A DNA stretch of 64,000 nucleotides from Pseudobutyrivibrio sp. 49 (lineage in GTDB: Bacteria > Bacillota > Clostridia > Lachnospirales > Lachnospiraceae). The notes below the pieces were generated by a model. The model was not told the DNA's origin. It made no database searches and saw nothing but the letters and a program-made list of their open reading frames with translations. The translations under genes and the position numbers were made by a program. The DNA lies in assembly GCF_900100545.1 (NCBI RefSeq), contig NZ_FNDP01000001.1:473115-537114 (forward strand), in the 5' to 3' direction. Positions 27,408 to 35,778 of the stretch are shown here, piece by piece; within the stretch, counting starts at the first letter, position 1, and every line of letters starts with the position of its first letter.

Positions 27408-29570
27408 ATGGCAAAGGTAAACATTTCTGATGCAAAATATTATGATAACCGAGAATTAAGCTGGCTGAAATTTGAAAGACGTGTTTTAAATGAGGCGACC
27501 AACAAAGAGTTGCCGATTTTAGAGCGCCTTAAATTTGTCAGCATTACATCCTCTAATTTGGATGAGTTCTTTATGGTCAGAGTTGCATCACTTAAGGATA
27601 TGGAGCATGCTGGCTACACGAAACCTGACATTGCCGGAATGACTCCTACACAGCAGCTTATTGCCATTAATGAGAAGACTCGTGAGCTTGTAGATTTTCA
27701 ATATCTTACTTTCAATAAATCCCTTACTCCTATTCTTAAGGAAAAGGGGATTATTATCTATGAAAAATATGAGGATTTGAATCAGGAACAATTGAAGTTT
27801 ATTGATTCTTTCTTTATGAGTCAGGTGTATCCTGTACTTACTCCAATGGCCTTTGATGCTTCCCGTCCATTTCCTCTTATTAGAAATAAGTCCCTTAATA
27901 TTGCAGCTCTAATTGAAAAGAAAAAGGATTCATTTGGAGCAGGAGCAGAAAGTGATGATGTAGAGTTTGCCACAGTTCAGGTGCCTTCAGTTTTACCTCG
28001 AATCGTACGACTTCCTTCAGATGATAAAGTGAATGATTGCTTTATTCTGTTGGAACAGATTATTGAGCGCAATATGGGAAAGCTGTTTCTTAATTATAAT
28101 GTGGTTGCAGCATCGCCATACCGTATTATGAGAAATGCTGATTTTTCCATTGATGAAGAGGGAGCTGAGGATTTGCTTATTGAAATTGAAAAGCAAATAA
28201 AATCTCGTCAGTGGGGAGAAGTTATCCGTCTTGAGGTGGAGGCTTCTATAAATAAAAAGCTTCTTGCAATATTAAAAAAGAATCTTGGTGTTAACGAGAT
28301 TGATATATATAAGATTAAAGGACCTATAGATCTCACTTTTTTGATGAAGTTATATGGTATAGAAGGACACAGTGATTTGAGACTTCCGGTCTTCAAACCT
28401 CAGGATAATCCTAGACTAAGACCAGGAGATAAGATATTTGATGAAATAAAAAAAGGAGATATCCTTTTGCATCATCCATATCAAACCTTTGACCCTGTTG
28501 TTGATTTTATTGCTCAGGCTGCTTTTGATCCGCAGGTTCTTGCTATTAAACAAACACTTTACAGAGTAAGTGGTAATTCTCCAATTATAGCAAGTCTTGC
28601 TCACGCAGCTGAAAATGGTAAACAGGTAACAGTACTTGTAGAGCTTAAGGCGAGATTTGATGAGGAAAATAATATTATTTGGGCTAAAAAGCTTGAAAAG
28701 GCCGGCTGCCATGTTATTTATGGTCTTGTAGGTCTTAAGACTCACTGTAAGATAGCTCTTGTTGTTCGCCGTGAAGAAGATGGTATCAGAAGATATGTAC
28801 ATCTTGGAACTGGTAACTATAATGATTCTACTGCTAAGCTTTATACAGACTGCGGTATGCTTACATGTCGTGAGTCTTACGGAGAAGATGCTACGGCTGT
28901 ATTTAATATGCTTTCAGGTTATTCTGAGCCAGCAAGCTGGAATAAGTTGGTCTTAGCACCTTTATGGCTAAGAAATACATTTGTCCGCCTTATTGAAAGA
29001 GAAATAGATAATGCAAAAAATGGCAGAGAAGCCATTATTCTTGCTAAGATGAATTCGCTTTGTGATAAGGAAATTATTGAAAAGCTTTATGAAGCAAGCA
29101 ATGCTGGTGTGAAGATTCATCTTATTATTCGTGGAATATGTTGTCTTAGAACAGCTATACCCGGCGTAAGCGAAAATATACATGTTTCTTCAATTGTTGG
29201 TACCTATCTGGAACATGCCCGTATCTTCTATTTCTATAATAATGGTCTTGAAGATATTTATATGGGTAGTGCCGACTGGATGCCTAGAAATCTTGACCGC
29301 CGTGTGGAGATTATGTTTCCAGTTGAAGATGAAATATTAAAATCTCAGGTTAAACATATTCTTGATGTTCAACTAGGTGATACTCTTAAAGCTTATGAGA
29401 TGACAGGAGATGGAACCTATGTTAGAATTAAACCTCCGAGAGGTAAAAAGCCTGTGGGAGCGCAGGATACCTTCTGTAAGGAAGCAAAAAGGAATAATGA
29501 GCCAGAGATAGATTTCTTTAAAAAGAGGACTTTTGTTCCTATTCTGGCTAATGAGGTTTTTGATGAATAA
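27408..29570 (+). CDS. ppk1: Polyphosphate kinase 1
   Basis: Reversibly polymerises ATP gamma-phosphate into polyphosphate. The 720-residue protein has the N-terminal helical domain (YDNRELSWLKFERRVLNEA), the head domain, and two phospholipase-D-like C-terminal domains. The catalytic His lies in YVHLGTGNYN, and VLVELKARFDEENNI and GLKTHCKIALV are the neighbouring ATP/phosphate-binding stretches. AGGAGG precedes ATG 27408. Its last 8 bases overlap the start of the HAD phosphatase. Confidence 0.97.
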   Translation: MAKVNISDAKYYDNRELSWLKFERRVLNEATNKELPILERLKFVSITSSNLDEFFMVRVASLKDMEHAGYTKPDIAGMTPTQQLIAINEKTRELVDFQYLTFNKSLTPILKEKGIIIYEKYEDLNQEQLKFIDSFFMSQVYPVLTPMAFDASRPFPLIRNKSLNIAALIEKKKDSFGAGAESDDVEFATVQVPSVLPRIVRLPSDDKVNDCFILLEQIIERNMGKLFLNYNVVAASPYRIMRNADFSIDEEGAEDLLIEIEKQIKSRQWGEVIRLEVEASINKKLLAILKKNLGVNEIDIYKIKGPIDLTFLMKLYGIEGHSDLRLPVFKPQDNPRLRPGDKIFDEIKKGDILLHHPYQTFDPVVDFIAQAAFDPQVLAIKQTLYRVSGNSPIIASLAHAAENGKQVTVLVELKARFDEENNIIWAKKLEKAGCHVIYGLVGLKTHCKIALVVRREEDGIRRYVHLGTGNYNDSTAKLYTDCGMLTCRESYGEDATAVFNMLSGYSEPASWNKLVLAPLWLRNTFVRLIEREIDNAKNGREAIILAKMNSLCDKEIIEKLYEASNAGVKIHLIIRGICCLRTAIPGVSENIHVSSIVGTYLEHARIFYFYNNGLEDIYMGSADWMPRNLDRRVEIMFPVEDEILKSQVKHILDVQLGDTLKAYEMTGDGTYVRIKPPRGKKPVGAQDTFCKEAKRNNEPEIDFFKKRTFVPILANEVFDE

Positions 29571-30378
29571 GAAATTATTAGCCGTTGATATGGACGGTAC
29601 ACTTTTTAATGATGATAAGACTATTTCTAAGGAGAATTTAGAGGCAATCACAAAACTATTAGATGCAGGACATGCTTTTGCATTTAATACTGGTAGACCA
29701 AATCATGCTTTAAAAGAAATTTTATCTATATATGATGAATTCAAAAGAGATGATGTTTATATTTTAGGCCATCAGGGCATTATCGGTACTAAAATGATTA
29801 GCGATGAAACTCTTTTCAGTGACTGCATGGATGACAAAGATGCAATTGAGGTCATTTCAGAAGTCTTAAGATGTGGTTTTACTGTAGTTACCTTTGATGC
29901 TTCTCATATTTATACCTTTAATGATAACTGGTTCATTGAAAGCTACAAGAAACTTTCAGGTGAACAGCTTGTATATTTATCTAATATAGACGAGCTTAAA
30001 GGAAAAAATATCACAAAGCTTATTGCTATTGATTATGATCATCCAGAAGCACTTCAGGCCTTTAAAGATGATCATGCAGAGGTTTATGATGACAGATTTG
30101 AGAGCTTCTTTTCGCATTATGCGTTTCTTGAATATGTAAAGAAGGGCTCTGGAAAAGGCGATGGAGTTAAAAAACTTGCCGCTCGCCTTAATATATCAAT
30201 ATCTGATGTAGTTGCTGTTGGTGATGAACGTAATGACATCAGTATGGTAGAAGTTGCAGGTGTTGGTGTAGCCATGGCAAATGGAAGAGAGGAGCTTAAG
30301 GCTGTTGCTGATTATGTAACTGAAAATGATAATAATAATGCTGGTGTAGCAGAAGTAATTTATAAATATTTTCTTTAA
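29563..30378 (+). CDS. HAD-superfamily hydrolase, Cof type
   Basis: 271-residue sugar-phosphate or nucleotide phosphatase-like protein. HAD motif I is LAVDMDGTLFND, with the nucleophile and acid/base Asp; motif III Lys is in KGSGKGDGVKKLAA; motif IV is AVGDERNDISMVEVAGVGVA. A C2-type cap lies between. ATG 29563 overlaps the ppk1 end (ATGAATAA), so the two are translationally coupled; an earlier in-frame TTG at 29533 would add 10 residues without a ribosome site. Substrate cannot be told from sequence. The coupling to ppk1 suggests, but does not prove, a role in phosphate metabolism. Confidence 0.88.
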   Translation: MNKKLLAVDMDGTLFNDDKTISKENLEAITKLLDAGHAFAFNTGRPNHALKEILSIYDEFKRDDVYILGHQGIIGTKMISDETLFSDCMDDKDAIEVISEVLRCGFTVVTFDASHIYTFNDNWFIESYKKLSGEQLVYLSNIDELKGKNITKLIAIDYDHPEALQAFKDDHAEVYDDRFESFFSHYAFLEYVKKGSGKGDGVKKLAARLNISISDVVAVGDERNDISMVEVAGVGVAMANGREELKAVADYVTENDNNNAGVAEVIYKYFL

Positions 30379-30392
30379 TATCAAAGAAACTG

Positions 30393-30421
30393 TTGACGTC
30401 AGCGGAATTCTATGTTAAATT
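30393..30421 (+). promoter_or_regulatory. Promoter for infC-rpmI-rplT
   Basis: TTGACG (30393-30398), 17-base spacer, TAAATT (30416-30421) with an extended -10 TGT (30413-30415). Start expected near 30428, giving a leader of about 140 bases. Confidence 0.7.
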
Positions 30422-30427
30422 ACCTAT

Positions 30428-30568
30428 GTTGTGAAAACAAAGTAGAGTATCCACTCTCACCTTAGCACATAAGTGACTCGGGTTTATACTTCACACAAAC
30501 CTTGTTTGTGATGATTTATGGTGGATATTCTGTATCCACTATTTTTTTTATTTATTGGAGGTAGTACC
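30428..30568 (+). promoter_or_regulatory. L20-type leader with transcription attenuator upstream of infC
   Basis: Hairpin AGAG (30444-30447)/CTCT (30454-30457) with TATCCA in the loop; hairpin CACAAAC (30494-30500)/GTTTGTG (30504-30510); then terminator hairpin GTGGATA (30521-30527)/TATCCAC (30533-30539). The first TATCCAC (30448-30454) could pair with GTGGATA and block the terminator. The layout agrees with the known L20 leaders of infC-rpmI-rplT in Firmicutes, where L20 promotes premature termination. Family assignment would need a covariance-model search. Confidence 0.75.
30521..30549 (+). terminator. Attenuator terminator in infC leader
   Basis: GTGGATA-TTCTG-TATCCAC stem-loop followed by TA and eight T. 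It ends only 8 bases before the infC ribosome site, so it must act as a regulated terminator. Confidence 0.85.
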
Positions 30569-31078
30569 ATTAGCGATTTAATGATTAATGAGCAGATTCG
30601 CGACAAAGAAGTTCGTGTAATCAGCTCCGATGGGGAACAGCTTGGCATTATGTCAGCAAAGGAAGCTCAGAAGCTTGCAGATGACGAGGGCTTAGATCTC
30701 GTTAAGATTTCACCAAAAGCAAATCCACCAGTGTGCAAGATTGTAGATTACGGTAAGTACCGCTACGAGCAGGCACGTAAGGAAAAGGAAGCTAAGAAGA
30801 AGCAGCACGTTGTTGAGGTTAAAGAGATTCGTATGTCTCCAAACATCGATGCTAATGATATGAACACTAAGGTAAATGCAGCAAAGAAATTCATCTCTAA
30901 GGGTGATAAGGTTAAGGTAACACTTCGTTTCCGTGGCCGTGAGATGGCTCACATGCAGTCAAGCAAGCATATACTTGATGATTTTGCTGAGGCACTTGCT
31001 GATGTTGCAGTAGTGGAAAAGGCACCAAAGATTGAAGGCCGTTCTATGAGCCTGGTGCTTACAGAAAAGAAATCGTAA
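30569..31078 (+). CDS. infC: Translation initiation factor IF-3, AUU start
   Basis: 169 residues with the MINEQIRDKEVRVISSDGEQ N-terminal domain start, a charged helical linker and the C-terminal domain (VKEIRMSPNIDANDMNTKV, VTLRFRGREMAH). No ATG or GTG is suitably placed: TTGGAGG (30555-30561) is 7 bases before ATT 30569, while ATG 30581 is 19 bases away and GTG 30518 lies in the attenuator hairpin. An AUU start is known for infC in E. coli and other bacteria, where IF-3 itself rejects it, giving autoregulation. Operon with rpmI and rplT. Confidence 0.93.
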   Translation: MSDLMINEQIRDKEVRVISSDGEQLGIMSAKEAQKLADDEGLDLVKISPKANPPVCKIVDYGKYRYEQARKEKEAKKKQHVVEVKEIRMSPNIDANDMNTKVNAAKKFISKGDKVKVTLRFRGREMAHMQSSKHILDDFAEALADVAVVEKAPKIEGRSMSLVLTEKKS

Positions 31079-31096
31079 TACAGGAGGAAAATTATC

Positions 31097-31294
31097 ATGC
31101 CAAAGATGAAGACAAGAAGAGCAGCTGCAAAGCGCTTTAAGGTAACAGGAACAGGAAAGCTTAAGAGAAATAAGGCTTACAAGCGTCACATCTTAACCAA
31201 GAAGACAACAAAGAACAAGAGAAATCTTCGTCACGCTACAATTGTAGATGCTACAAACGTAAAGAACATGAAGAAAGTACTTCCATATCTCTAA
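31097..31294 (+). CDS. rpmI: 50S ribosomal protein L35
   Basis: 65 residues, [20 protein letters not shown] at the start and the very basic composition of L35. CAGGAGG precedes ATG 31097, 18 bases after infC. Second gene of the L20-regulated operon. Confidence 0.98.
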   Translation: MPKMKTRRAAAKRFKVTGTGKLKRNKAYKRHILTKKTTKNKRNLRHATIVDATNVKNMKKVLPYL

Positions 31295-31338
31295 AATTGA
31301 TTTGGAACAGTTATTTATTTGGTTAGGAGGAATTTAAA

Positions 31339-31698
31339 ATGGCAAGAGTTAAAGGCGGATTAAACGCTAAGAAAAGACATAATAGAACATTAAAGTTAGC
31401 AAAGGGTTACAGAGGTGCTAGAAGCAAGCAGTATCGTGTTGCAAAGCAGTCAGTTATGCGTGCCCTTACATCTTCATATGCAGGAAGAAAGCAGAAGAAG
31501 AGACAGTTCAGACAGCTTTGGATCGCTCGTATCAATGCTGCAGCTCGTATCAATGGACTTTCATATTCTAAGTTCATGTACGGTCTTAAGCTCGCTGGTG
31601 TTGAGATGAACAGAAAGATGCTCGCTGAGCTCGCTGTTAACGATGCAGAAGGTTTTGCAAAGCTCGTAGAGGTTGCAAAGGAAAAGGTTGCAGCTTAA
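31339..31698 (+). CDS. rplT: 50S ribosomal protein L20
   Basis: 119 residues starting [20 protein letters not shown], with [20 protein letters not shown] and [13 protein letters not shown]-type stretches (here [20 protein letters not shown]) characteristic of L20. It assembles early on 23S rRNA and is the known repressor of the infC leader in Firmicutes. TTAGGAGG precedes ATG 31339; the terminator at 31713 ends the operon. Confidence 0.98.
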   Translation: MARVKGGLNAKKRHNRTLKLAKGYRGARSKQYRVAKQSVMRALTSSYAGRKQKKRQFRQLWIARINAAARINGLSYSKFMYGLKLAGVEMNRKMLAELAVNDAEGFAKLVEVAKEKVAA

Positions 31699-31712
31699 TA
31701 TTTTTGGATGAT

Positions 31713-31746
31713 AAGAGTCTTGGATTTATTCCAGGACTCTTTTTTG
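31713..31746 (+). terminator. Intrinsic terminator after rplT
   Basis: AAGAGTCTTGGA (31713-31724) pairs with TCCAGGACTCTT (31730-31741) with one G-T wobble, followed by TTTT-rich tail. Confidence 0.92.
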
Positions 31747-31909
31747 TTATGTTTTCATAAAGACACTTTATGATTTTTGTCTATTATCACAACAAAAGCC
31801 ATTGAATATGCGCTTATATATATAAAAATGACTCTTTTTTTATTTCATTGTTTCTGTTATTCTTGAACATGGTTAACATAATTAGTTTAACTGAAGGAGG
31901 ATATATATT
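31747..31909. other. Intergenic gap before galE, no feature resolved
   Basis: About 160 A+T-rich bases between the rplT terminator and galE. A promoter for galE must lie here, but I found no -35/-10 pair with correct spacing: TTGAAT (31802) and TATAAA (31821) are only 13 apart, and TTGAAC (31863) has a CATAAT only 8 bases further on. No small ORF with a ribosome site was seen. Confidence 0.5.
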
Positions 31910-32926
31910 ATGGCAATTTTAGTTACAGGTGGAGCAGGCTTCATTGGTAGCCACACATGCGTTGAGCTCCAGCAGGCGGGTTATGACGTTGTAGTTTATG
32001 ATAATCTTTCAAATGCGTCAGAGAAGTCTTTGGAAAGAGTTGAGGCTATTACTGGAAAGCCAGTTAAGTTTTACAAGGGAGATATCTTAGATAGAGATAG
32101 ATTAAACGAGGTGTTTGAAAAAGAACAGCTCGATTCATGTATTCATTTCGCAGGTCTTAAGGCTGTAGGCGAGTCAGTTGTTAAGCCTTGGGAATATTAT
32201 GAGAATAATATTGCTGGTACACTTACTCTTGTTGATGTTATGAGACAGCATGGCTGCAAGAACATTATTTTCTCATCATCTGCTACAGTTTATGGAGATC
32301 CAGCTGAGATACCTATCACAGAGAACTGTCCTAAGGGACAGTGTACAAACCCATACGGATGGACAAAGTCTATGCTTGAGCAGATTCTTTCTGATATGCA
32401 GAAGGCTGATCCAGAATGGAATGTAGTTCTTCTTCGTTACTTCAATCCAATTGGAGCGCATCCATCAGGAACAATGGGAGAGAATCCAAACGGTATTCCA
32501 AACAACCTTATGCCTTACATTACACAGGTGGCTGTAGGAAAGCTTCCTGAGCTTGGCGTATTTGGAAATGATTATGATACTCCAGATGGTACAGGCGTAC
32601 GTGATTACATTCACGTTGTTGACCTTGCTAAGGGACATGTTAAGGCTCTTAAGAAGATTGAGGAGAATGCTGGTCTTAAGATTTATAATCTTGGTACAGG
32701 TGTAGGTTACTCAGTTCTTGATATTGTTAAGAACTTTGAGGCTGCCAACGACATTAAGATTCCTTATTCTATTAAGCCACGTCGTGCAGGTGATATTGCT
32801 ACATGCTATTCAGATGCTACAAAGGCTAAAGAGGAGCTTGGATGGACAGCAGAGTACGGAATTAAAGAGATGTGCGCTGATTCATGGAGATGGCAGAAGA
32901 ATAATCCTAATGGATACGCAGACTAA
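31910..32926 (+). CDS. galE: UDP-glucose 4-epimerase
   Basis: Interconverts UDP-glucose and UDP-galactose. The 338-residue SDR protein has the NAD site [14 protein letters not shown], the [11 protein letters not shown] stretch with catalytic Ser, and the [12 protein letters not shown] segment with Tyr-x3-Lys. [13 protein letters not shown] and [13 protein letters not shown] are GalE-type substrate-domain motifs. AAGGAGG precedes ATG 31910. It stands as a single gene between the rplT terminator and the tRNA-Glu promoter; supply of surface-glycan precursors is likely. Confidence 0.96.
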   Translation: MAILVTGGAGFIGSHTCVELQQAGYDVVVYDNLSNASEKSLERVEAITGKPVKFYKGDILDRDRLNEVFEKEQLDSCIHFAGLKAVGESVVKPWEYYENNIAGTLTLVDVMRQHGCKNIIFSSSATVYGDPAEIPITENCPKGQCTNPYGWTKSMLEQILSDMQKADPEWNVVLLRYFNPIGAHPSGTMGENPNGIPNNLMPYITQVAVGKLPELGVFGNDYDTPDGTGVRDYIHVVDLAKGHVKALKKIEENAGLKIYNLGTGVGYSVLDIVKNFEAANDIKIPYSIKPRRAGDIATCYSDATKAKEELGWTAEYGIKEMCADSWRWQKNNPNGYAD

Positions 32927-32946
32927 AAAATAAATTAAAAAAAGTG

Positions 32947-32975
32947 TTGACATAAGTCAATCTACATAGTATTAT
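32947..32975 (+). promoter_or_regulatory. Strong promoter for tRNA-Glu
   Basis: Consensus TTGACA (32947-32952), 17-base spacer, TATTAT (32970-32975). Start expected near 32982, at the base of the leader hairpin. Confidence 0.88.
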
Positions 32976-32981
32976 ATGTCT

Positions 32982-33009
32982 TGTCGCTGAGGCAACAAGC
33001 CTTGCGACA
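32982..33009 (+). other. Hairpin in the tRNA-Glu precursor 5' leader
   Basis: TGTCGC (32982-32987)/GCGACA (33004-33009) with inner GGC (32991-32993)/GCC (32999-33001). It lies 8 bases before the mature tRNA and fills nearly the whole leader from the predicted start. Confidence 0.6.
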
Positions 33010-33017
33010 GACAATAT

Positions 33018-33089
33018 GGTTCCTTGGTCAAGCGGTTAAGACGTCGCCCTCTCACGGCGAAAACAGCGGTTCGATTCCGCTAGGAACTG
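33018..33089 (+). tRNA. tRNA-Glu (anticodon CTC)
   Basis: 72-base cloverleaf. The acceptor stem GGTTCCT (33018-33024) pairs with AGGAACT (33082-33088), first pair G-U, discriminator G 33089. The anticodon stem TCGCC/GGCGA holds loop CTCTCAC, giving anticodon CTC, which reads GAG. The T arm is AGCGG-TTCGATT-CCGCT. CCA is not encoded. It is a single tRNA with its own promoter and terminator. Confidence 0.96.
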
Positions 33090-33096
33090 CGAAAGT

Positions 33097-33126
33097 AAAG
33101 CACTCAGTTTTCTGAGTGCTTTTTGT
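33097..33126 (+). terminator. Terminator of tRNA-Glu, shared 3' boundary with tmcAL
   Basis: AAAGCACTCAG (33097-33107), loop TTTT, CTGAGTGCTTT (33112-33122), then TTGTT. It sits between the convergent tRNA and tmcAL; the reverse direction gives only a weak U-run (TTTACTTT), so it works mainly for the + strand. Confidence 0.88.
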
Positions 33127-34295
33127 TATATGTTTACTAAATCAAACTTTCTATTAAATTCATTGGGAAAGGTCATTCCTGTTTTTTCAGTTAAAATTGT
33201 TCTATAAATATCAGCTGCGAAAATATCGTGACTATCAATCTCGTCGGTAGGACTTGTAAGGAGTGGGGAGATTCCATTTTCTTTGACAGCTCCAAGATAT
33301 TCTGCTCCCTTTTTGCTGAAACCTAGCATTCTTAAATAATTAATATATCCGGAAGCTTTTGCTTCTTCAAAATCATCTTGAGTTATATTTAACAAAATAT
33401 GGCATAATACTCTGCTGATTCGAGAGTAAGCAATATTTTTGGTTTTTAATAAATCGCTGAATTGACTAAATGAAATATAATCCTTTAAATTGTTTTTTAT
33501 TCTGTCAGCGAGATCAAAAGAGCAATCGAGGTATTTTTCATATTCTTTTTCTGTAATCAATTTATAGTGCAGGATTGATGAAATATCATCACTGCATACA
33601 GGCTTAAATTTTTCATAGATTGCTTTGGCCTCCTCAGGAACAGCTACAACAAGTTCTGTTTCTTTTAAATGAGCTCTTATGGCTGAAGCGGAGCTAAATT
33701 CTCCTGTGAGAGCTAATTCATTATATCCATTTCCCTGTCTTTTGATTATAGCTATTTTAAGTGGAAGTTTATTCTCGGCTATATAACGGCAATATTCTAA
33801 TCCCAGGATGTTGTTAGGGTTAGATATTAGTTCTGATGGTATATGCTTTTCTAAGGCCTTTGAACGGGCTGTAGCGTAGCTGTCGCCTAAGGCCATAGAT
33901 GCACTTATTTCATCGTCTAATTTACCAGATTTTTCCAATTCAACAAGCTTATTGGCAGCTTCTTTAAATAGATTTATATCATCTGATTCTGCTCCGAATA
34001 AAATCGTATCTACAATACCTGTATTTGCTAGAAGTTGAACGCTGGCTGCAGCGAATTCTCTTGCAGATGCGGTAGAGAAGATAGTAGGGATTTCAAACAC
34101 GATATCAGCACCAGAAATAAGGGCTGCGTGTGCTCTTGTGTATTTATCGAAGCAGGCAATTTCTCCGCGCTGAGTAAAGCTGCCAGACATGGCAACAACA
34201 ACAGCATCTGCCTTCAAAACATTTTTTGCATAATCTATCTGAAGTTTATGACCGTTATGGAACGGATTGTATTCTGCAACAATGCCTATAATCAT
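33126..34295 (-). CDS. tmcAL: tRNA(Met) cytidine acetate ligase TmcAL
   Basis: The only gene on the - strand. The 389-residue protein starts MIIGIVAEYNPFHNGHKLQI, the HxGH nucleotidyltransferase motif, followed by the VVVAMSGSFTQRGEIA stretch. This is the YlbM/TmcAL family, which activates acetate with ATP and forms N4-acetylcytidine at the wobble base of elongator tRNA(Met). AGGAGG lies just upstream of its ATG. It is divergent from ackA, the acetate kinase gene, in an arrangement that puts two acetate-using enzymes back to back. Confidence 0.93.
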   Translation of the reverse strand: MIIGIVAEYNPFHNGHKLQIDYAKNVLKADAVVVAMSGSFTQRGEIACFDKYTRAHAALISGADIVFEIPTIFSTASAREFAAASVQLLANTGIVDTILFGAESDDINLFKEAANKLVELEKSGKLDDEISASMALGDSYATARSKALEKHIPSELISNPNNILGLEYCRYIAENKLPLKIAIIKRQGNGYNELALTGEFSSASAIRAHLKETELVVAVPEEAKAIYEKFKPVCSDDISSILHYKLITEKEYEKYLDCSFDLADRIKNNLKDYISFSQFSDLLKTKNIAYSRISRVLCHILLNITQDDFEEAKASGYINYLRMLGFSKKGAEYLGAVKENGISPLLTSPTDEIDSHDIFAADIYRTILTEKTGMTFPNEFNRKFDLVNI

Positions 34296-34327
34296 TAGGT
34301 TTCCTCCTGATGAAAATATATATTAAT

Positions 34328-34356
34328 ATGATACACGTATTATATGGAATTCTCAA
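34328..34356 (-). promoter_or_regulatory. Promoter for tmcAL
   Basis: On the - strand: TTGAGA (34356-34351), 17-base spacer, TATCAT (34333-34328). Each hexamer differs from consensus at one position. Confidence 0.65.
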
Positions 34357-34419
34357 ATAAACCTCACCATTGTTTTTCTTTAAAAACCTGTGTTTATTTC
34401 TGTTTTTTTCATATCTTTG

Positions 34420-34428
34420 TGCTATAAT
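34420..34428 (+). promoter_or_regulatory. Extended -10 promoter for ackA
   Basis: TGC-TATAAT (TATAAT at 34423-34428). The expected -35 zone (34400-34405) has no good match, so this looks like an extended -10 promoter. Start near 34435 gives a leader of about 57 bases. Confidence 0.55.
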
Positions 34429-34491
34429 AAAATGTCGTTTGAACAAACATTAAAGAAAGATTAAAAATATATCAGAAAGGAAATAGCTATT

Positions 34492-35688
34492 ATGAAGATT
34501 TTAGTTATCAACTGTGGTAGTTCATCTCTTAAGTATCAGGTAATTGATTCAGAGAGTGAGCAGGTACTTTGCAAAGGACTTTGTGAGAGAATTGGTATCG
34601 ACGGACGTATCGTATACCAGAAGGAAGGTCTTGATAAGGAAATCACAGACATTCCTATGCCTACACATAAGGAGGCTGTTGCAGCTGTTATTGATGCAAT
34701 CACAAATGCTAAGACAGGTGCTATCGCATCCCTTGATGAGATTGATGCTGTTGGACACAGAGTCGTACACGGCGGTGAGAAGTTTGCAGCTTCTGCACTT
34801 ATTACAGATGAAATGATTAAGGTTGTAGAAGAGTGTAATGATCTTGCTCCACTTCACAACCCAGCAAATATTATTGGTATTAACGCATGCCGCGAGCTTA
34901 TGCCAGGCAAGCCACAGGTAGGTGTATTCGATACAGCTTTCCATCAGTCAATGCCACAGGAAGCTTACATGTACGCTGTACCTTATAAGTATTACGAGCA
35001 GTATGGTGTTCGTCGTTATGGTTTCCACGGAACATCACACAGCTATGTATCAAAGAGAGTTTGCGAGTTTGCAAACGCTGACATCAACAATTCTAAGATT
35101 ATCGTTTGCCACATCGGTAACGGTGCATCTTGCTGTGCAGTATTAAATGGAAAGTCTGTTGATACATCAATGGGTCTTTCTCCACTTGAGGGTCTTGTTA
35201 TGGGTACTCGTTCAGGTGATATCGATCCTTCAGCTGTTGAATATATGGCTAAGAAGGAAGGCCTTGATTTTGCAGGCGTTATGAACGTACTTAACAAGGA
35301 GTCAGGTGCTCTTGGTATTTCTGGTATTTCATCAGATTTTAGAGATCTTATCGCTGCTTCAGGAGAGGGCAATAAGAGAGCAAAGCTTGCTATGGATATG
35401 ATTGCTTATCGTATCGCTAAGTATGTAGGTGCTTATGCAGCTGCTATGAACGGTGTAGATATGATTTGCTTCACAGCAGGTCTTGGCGAGAACAATGCCG
35501 GCCTTCGTCAGGCAGTTTGTGATCACCTTGGATTCATGGGCGTTGAGCTTGATGCTTCAAGAAACGATGGTCCTTCAGAGGATAAGCTTATCTCTTCAGA
35601 TTCTTCAAAGGTTAAGGTATTTGTTATCCCTACAAACGAAGAGGTTATGATTGCAAGAGATACAGCAGCTATCGTATCTGGAAAATAA
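34492..35688 (+). CDS. ackA: Acetate kinase
   Basis: Converts acetyl phosphate and ADP to acetate and ATP, a main energy step of fermentative anaerobes. 398 residues with the MKILVINCGSSSLKYQVID phosphate loop, VGHRVVHGGEKF, FDTAFHQSMP, RRYGFHGTSHSYVS and GLGENNAG signatures. AGAAAGGA precedes ATG 34492. pta, often next to ackA, is not in the window. Codon use is strongly biased, as in the ribosomal genes, which suggests high expression. Confidence 0.98.
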   Translation: MKILVINCGSSSLKYQVIDSESEQVLCKGLCERIGIDGRIVYQKEGLDKEITDIPMPTHKEAVAAVIDAITNAKTGAIASLDEIDAVGHRVVHGGEKFAASALITDEMIKVVEECNDLAPLHNPANIIGINACRELMPGKPQVGVFDTAFHQSMPQEAYMYAVPYKYYEQYGVRRYGFHGTSHSYVSKRVCEFANADINNSKIIVCHIGNGASCCAVLNGKSVDTSMGLSPLEGLVMGTRSGDIDPSAVEYMAKKEGLDFAGVMNVLNKESGALGISGISSDFRDLIAASGEGNKRAKLAMDMIAYRIAKYVGAYAAAMNGVDMICFTAGLGENNAGLRQAVCDHLGFMGVELDASRNDGPSEDKLISSDSSKVKVFVIPTNEEVMIARDTAAIVSGK

Positions 35689-35723
35689 TTATTAAATTAC
35701 GTCATAAATTTTGCAGAAAATGT

Positions 35724-35752
35724 TTGACAACTATATTTCTGCTATGTATAAT
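35724..35752 (+). promoter_or_regulatory. Full-consensus promoter for DUF177-rpmF, overlapped by inverted repeat
   Basis: TTGACA (35724-35729), 17-base spacer, TATAAT (35747-35752). The inverted repeat GCAGAAA (35713-35719)/TTTCTGC (35736-35742) encloses the -35 box and enters the spacer, so it could be an operator. Confidence 0.85.
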
Positions 35753-35778
35753 TGACAAAGTGTGGATAGGAGATATTT

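Noticed and set aside
30518-30568. GTG start for IF-3 giving a hydrophobic N-terminal extension
   Set aside because: It lies within the attenuator terminator and the extension is absent from IF-3; the ribosome site fits ATT 30569.
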